Source of the DNA: Sipunculus nudus | Taxonomy: Eukaryota > Annelida > Sipuncula > Golfingiida > Sipunculidae | Assembly (NCBI GenBank): GCA_026874595.1 | Contig: CM049318.1 | Span: 9,032,741 to 9,096,740 of the forward strand | DNA: 64,000 nucleotides | Reading direction: 5' to 3' | Shown: one piece after another, positions 61,674-64,000 of the stretch | Layout of the letters: every line of letters begins with the position of its first letter | Position numbering within the stretch: the stretch's first letter is position 1 | The notes under the pieces: generated by a model | Databases searched by the model: none | The model's input: the letters and a program-made list of their open reading frames with translations, nothing else | What the model was told of the DNA's origin: nothing | Program-made: the position numbers and the translations under genes

Positions 61674-62930
61674 GTACACGCTAAATGCCCAGCTAACTGG
61701 AAAACAACTTAGCTAAGGCGATTGGTCTTTGGCGACGTCTGACTGGTCGTTAAGTGGTCCGTTGGTCTGAATATCATTTAACTCGTATCCGTTGAAAATA
61801 GAAACTTCAAACAACATATAGACAGATTCTGAAGATATCTCGTTGGGCACCTGAAATATAGGTAATTATGTTCTATATTTCGCGAGAATGGTTTGACCAG
61901 CCCAATAGATGAGAGAGAATCATAATCGTTGACCTAAATCATTTTTCGTTGGACCAAGGAATGCTTTGATATAGTTTGTAAACTCCAAATGAGGTCACCG
62001 GGACCCATATTCATTGACCTACAGGCAGACAGTTTTTAGCACATTGAAAGTCAGACAGGCCACAAATTGTAACTGTTGGAGCTAAAAATATTTTAATTAA
62101 AACCCGGGGATCTTCATGAAGTGTGATTGAAACCAAAAATCAGGACATCGTGACCTAAATTCTCTGCCCTCTATTCAAATCACATAAGCACATTTCATAC
62201 CGTTTGATCTAGAAATTAAAACCTAGGGAAGTTCTGGTGACATCTCATTTGAAATCTTAAATTAGGTTACTCGGATTGATACCGTTTGAGCTTTTACACA
62301 GGATGATTTGAACACAGATAAAGTCAAATATACATATATTGTAACATGTAGACAAGGAAATGTCTTATTTTGCACCTAGAATCGTAAGATCTTCTTTAAA
62401 GCTAAATAAGGCCACTGTGACCTACATTCTGCAAAGTATGGGCATAATACTTGCCTCTGAGCAGTATGTCGTTTCTTATCGCTTCGGCTTTTAAAAAAAG
62501 TTTGCATCCCTCCATAAATTTTAAACAATACATCCCGCAGAATATGAAGCTGTAACAAAATCGCTCAATCATTTCTTCAAATATGTCGCGACTTTTGTTA
62601 GTACTCTATCTGCCACCGACAACAATGCTTATCACCTATGATTGAGTGTGCAACACCAATGGGGATGAGGATTTCATCTCAGACAAGGCCAGGGTCCTAA
62701 AACGCGCATCCATTTCAATATTTGCTTCTTAATTCTCAGCTTTTGAATGGATGAGCCAATGTTTGATCTGCTTCTGTTTGCCAATTTTGTGTCAATGTTA
62801 TGTGCATGAAATTAGAGTGAATTTTCCCACAAACAATGTAAACAATATAAGTGTATGTTTGTATGTATGTATGAAGGAATCATTTGGGTATATATATATA
62901 CATATATATAATTATATCAATATATGTGCT
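61673..62930. other. Intergenic spacer, nothing identified
   Basis: No gene or element end supported. Phrases such as GACCTACATTCT and GTGACCTAAATTCT recur loosely between 61900 and 62450, hinting at an old diverged repeat. Confidence 0.35.
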
Positions 62931-62936
62931 TACACC

Positions 62937-63075
62937 AATGTACTCAGTAGTACTCATTAAGGTACTCGTTTTTGTATGAGTACTTACATAGAACTCGAGT
63001 ACTAGTACTGAGTACTATAAATAGTACTCATGAGTACGAGTACTTCGAGGACAAGTACTTTTAGACCCAACTCTC
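62937..63075. mobile_element. GTACTC-repeat cluster, probable hAT-type end
   Basis: Dense palindromic GAGTACT/AGTACTC repeats ending in GACCCAACTCT resemble the GTACTTG-rich ends of the element at 50913-52107 in design but not in exact sequence. The partner end was not found. Confidence 0.35.
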
Positions 63076-63664
63076 TAATACTCCAAGGGTAACAAACTAA
63101 TAAATGATATATCTCATTATATTTTGTATGTCTTAGCGTCAGAAATGAAAAAAAAAAAAAAAAAGCACATACCCCACGCTTATATAATATATTATATGTA
63201 TTTCCCCACTACGGCATAGATATAAAAGAATTTGTATTTAACTACATCTTTTCGTGTTCTCCACTGCCATACCTGTCATAAGAATTGTGATGGAATTTGT
63301 TGAACTTGTTGTATACAGTCTAACAAAAGTTGGTCATGCGATAGTACAGTTTCAGTTGCACCCATTTGGCAGAATAATTTGCAAACGTTTTATTCTCAAC
63401 ACGGAAAACTAATCTCTCACAATTACAAAGTCTGACAAGGACTTTTGAGGCATGCAGCAATGGCATTCTACCGTGATACCATAACTTAATGCATTTTATA
63501 TTGAACAAAATTCGAATGCCGAGTCAAACAACTGTTGGGTTAATTCAATGATGGCGCGTATTGCATCATTTGTAAAATTTATGCTGTTACTTACAACAAC
63601 TTCATCAGAAGATATGTGAATATTTAACTACTCTTATGTGTTATTATGTGATGATCTATTTCAC

Positions 63665-63667
<3 letters not shown>

Positions 63668-63720
<53 letters not shown>

Positions 63721-63721
63721 A
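63668..63721. repeat. (AT)n microsatellite
   Basis: AT run with a single interruption (TTTA), about 45 bases upstream of the start of the channel-like frame. Confidence 0.95.
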
Positions 63722-63765
63722 CTTACTTACCATTCTACGCGCGCATTACAAATCAGAAAAGAAAA

Positions 63766-64000
63766 ATGAAGACACCTGGCCCATCGAATCGTAATGAACA
63801 AGTACATCCTCTGCCGGCTTTGACGAGCGAATGTCAGAGGTATTTTCCTGAACTTGTCACCCAGGGGAATAGCAGGAATGAAACACGAAGAGGAATATTG
63901 GTTTATCCTGAAGACGTCACTAAGCCACAGGCAGTTAGGAACACAGATAACGAACACACCACAATGACTTGGAACCAGTTTGCACAAGATACAACTTTTC
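63766..64000 (+). CDS. N-terminus of a DEG/ENaC-family cation channel (partial, runs off window)
   Basis: From the ATG at 63766 the frame is open to the window edge (78 codons plus one base). The product is hydrophilic, as expected for the cytoplasmic N-tail, and ends in MTWNQFAQDTTF with the next codon starting with C. In DEG/ENaC channels (ASIC, FaNaC, degenerins) an F-C/A-x-x-T-T/S-x-HG motif precedes the first membrane helix, and its His-Gly is essential for gating; a CAT or CAC codon here would complete it. The remaining exons are outside the window. The start is the first ATG in an A-rich context (GAAAAATGA). Confidence 0.55.
   Translation, partial: MKTPGPSNRNEQVHPLPALTSECQRYFPELVTQGNSRNETRRGILVYPEDVTKPQAVRNTDNEHTTMTWNQFAQDTTF

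Noticed and set aside
63727-63987. 86-residue minus-strand frame
   Set aside because: Shadow of the plus-strand channel exon, which has a recognisable motif and is open to the window end.

Overview
The window is nuclear DNA of an animal: AT-rich, intron-rich and full of non-autonomous transposons. The two intact conserved genes encode close homologues of vertebrate proteins, and the repeats (Helitron/Helentron-like elements carrying satellite cores, tRNA-derived SINEs, L1/Tx1-type LINE fragments) together with a DEG/ENaC channel start suggest a lophotrochozoan, most likely a bivalve mollusc. The phylum is an inference; no marker here proves it.

Layout. 1-1,820: a repeat element cut by the window edge. 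3,274-6,961 (minus): five coding exons of a DNAJC28-like mitochondrial J-domain protein. 8,307-12,124: a 3.8-kb terminal-inverted-repeat transposon with a perfect 9-bp target duplication and smaller elements nested inside. 13,998-38,904 (plus): the complete XPB/ERCC3 helicase gene of TFIIH, 21 coding exons, 786 residues, with phases consistent at every junction. Its introns 4 and 5 hold about 8 kb of transposons. 40,450-42,728: a second satellite-bearing Helentron-like element. 45,216-46,810: a LINE fragment between 80-bp direct repeats. 46,944-52,887: a candidate five-exon gene for a small secreted cysteine-containing protein that I do not recognise, with a hAT-like element in its last large intron. 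53,405-56,863: a decayed LINE with a 13-bp target duplication. 57-63.6 kb: mostly noncoding with a few weak exon-like open frames. 63,766-end: the first exon of a probable DEG/ENaC channel.

The most unusual pattern is in ERCC3. Three exons have had their 3' ends tandemly copied into the flanking intron or UTR. Exon 13 has two further copies, each with a GT donor. Exon 17 is the first unit of a 29-bp minisatellite of about 45 units, so a long row of splice-donor-like sites follows the real donor. Exon 21 is duplicated once, stop codon included. A second theme is that three unrelated repeat families share one architecture: 5' stem-loop, tandem-repeat core, inverted copy of the 5' arm, 3' hairpin and a short CTAG or CTTG end.

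The genes do not form a pathway. XPB acts in transcription initiation and nucleotide-excision repair in the nucleus, the J protein probably in mitochondria, and the channel at the plasma membrane.
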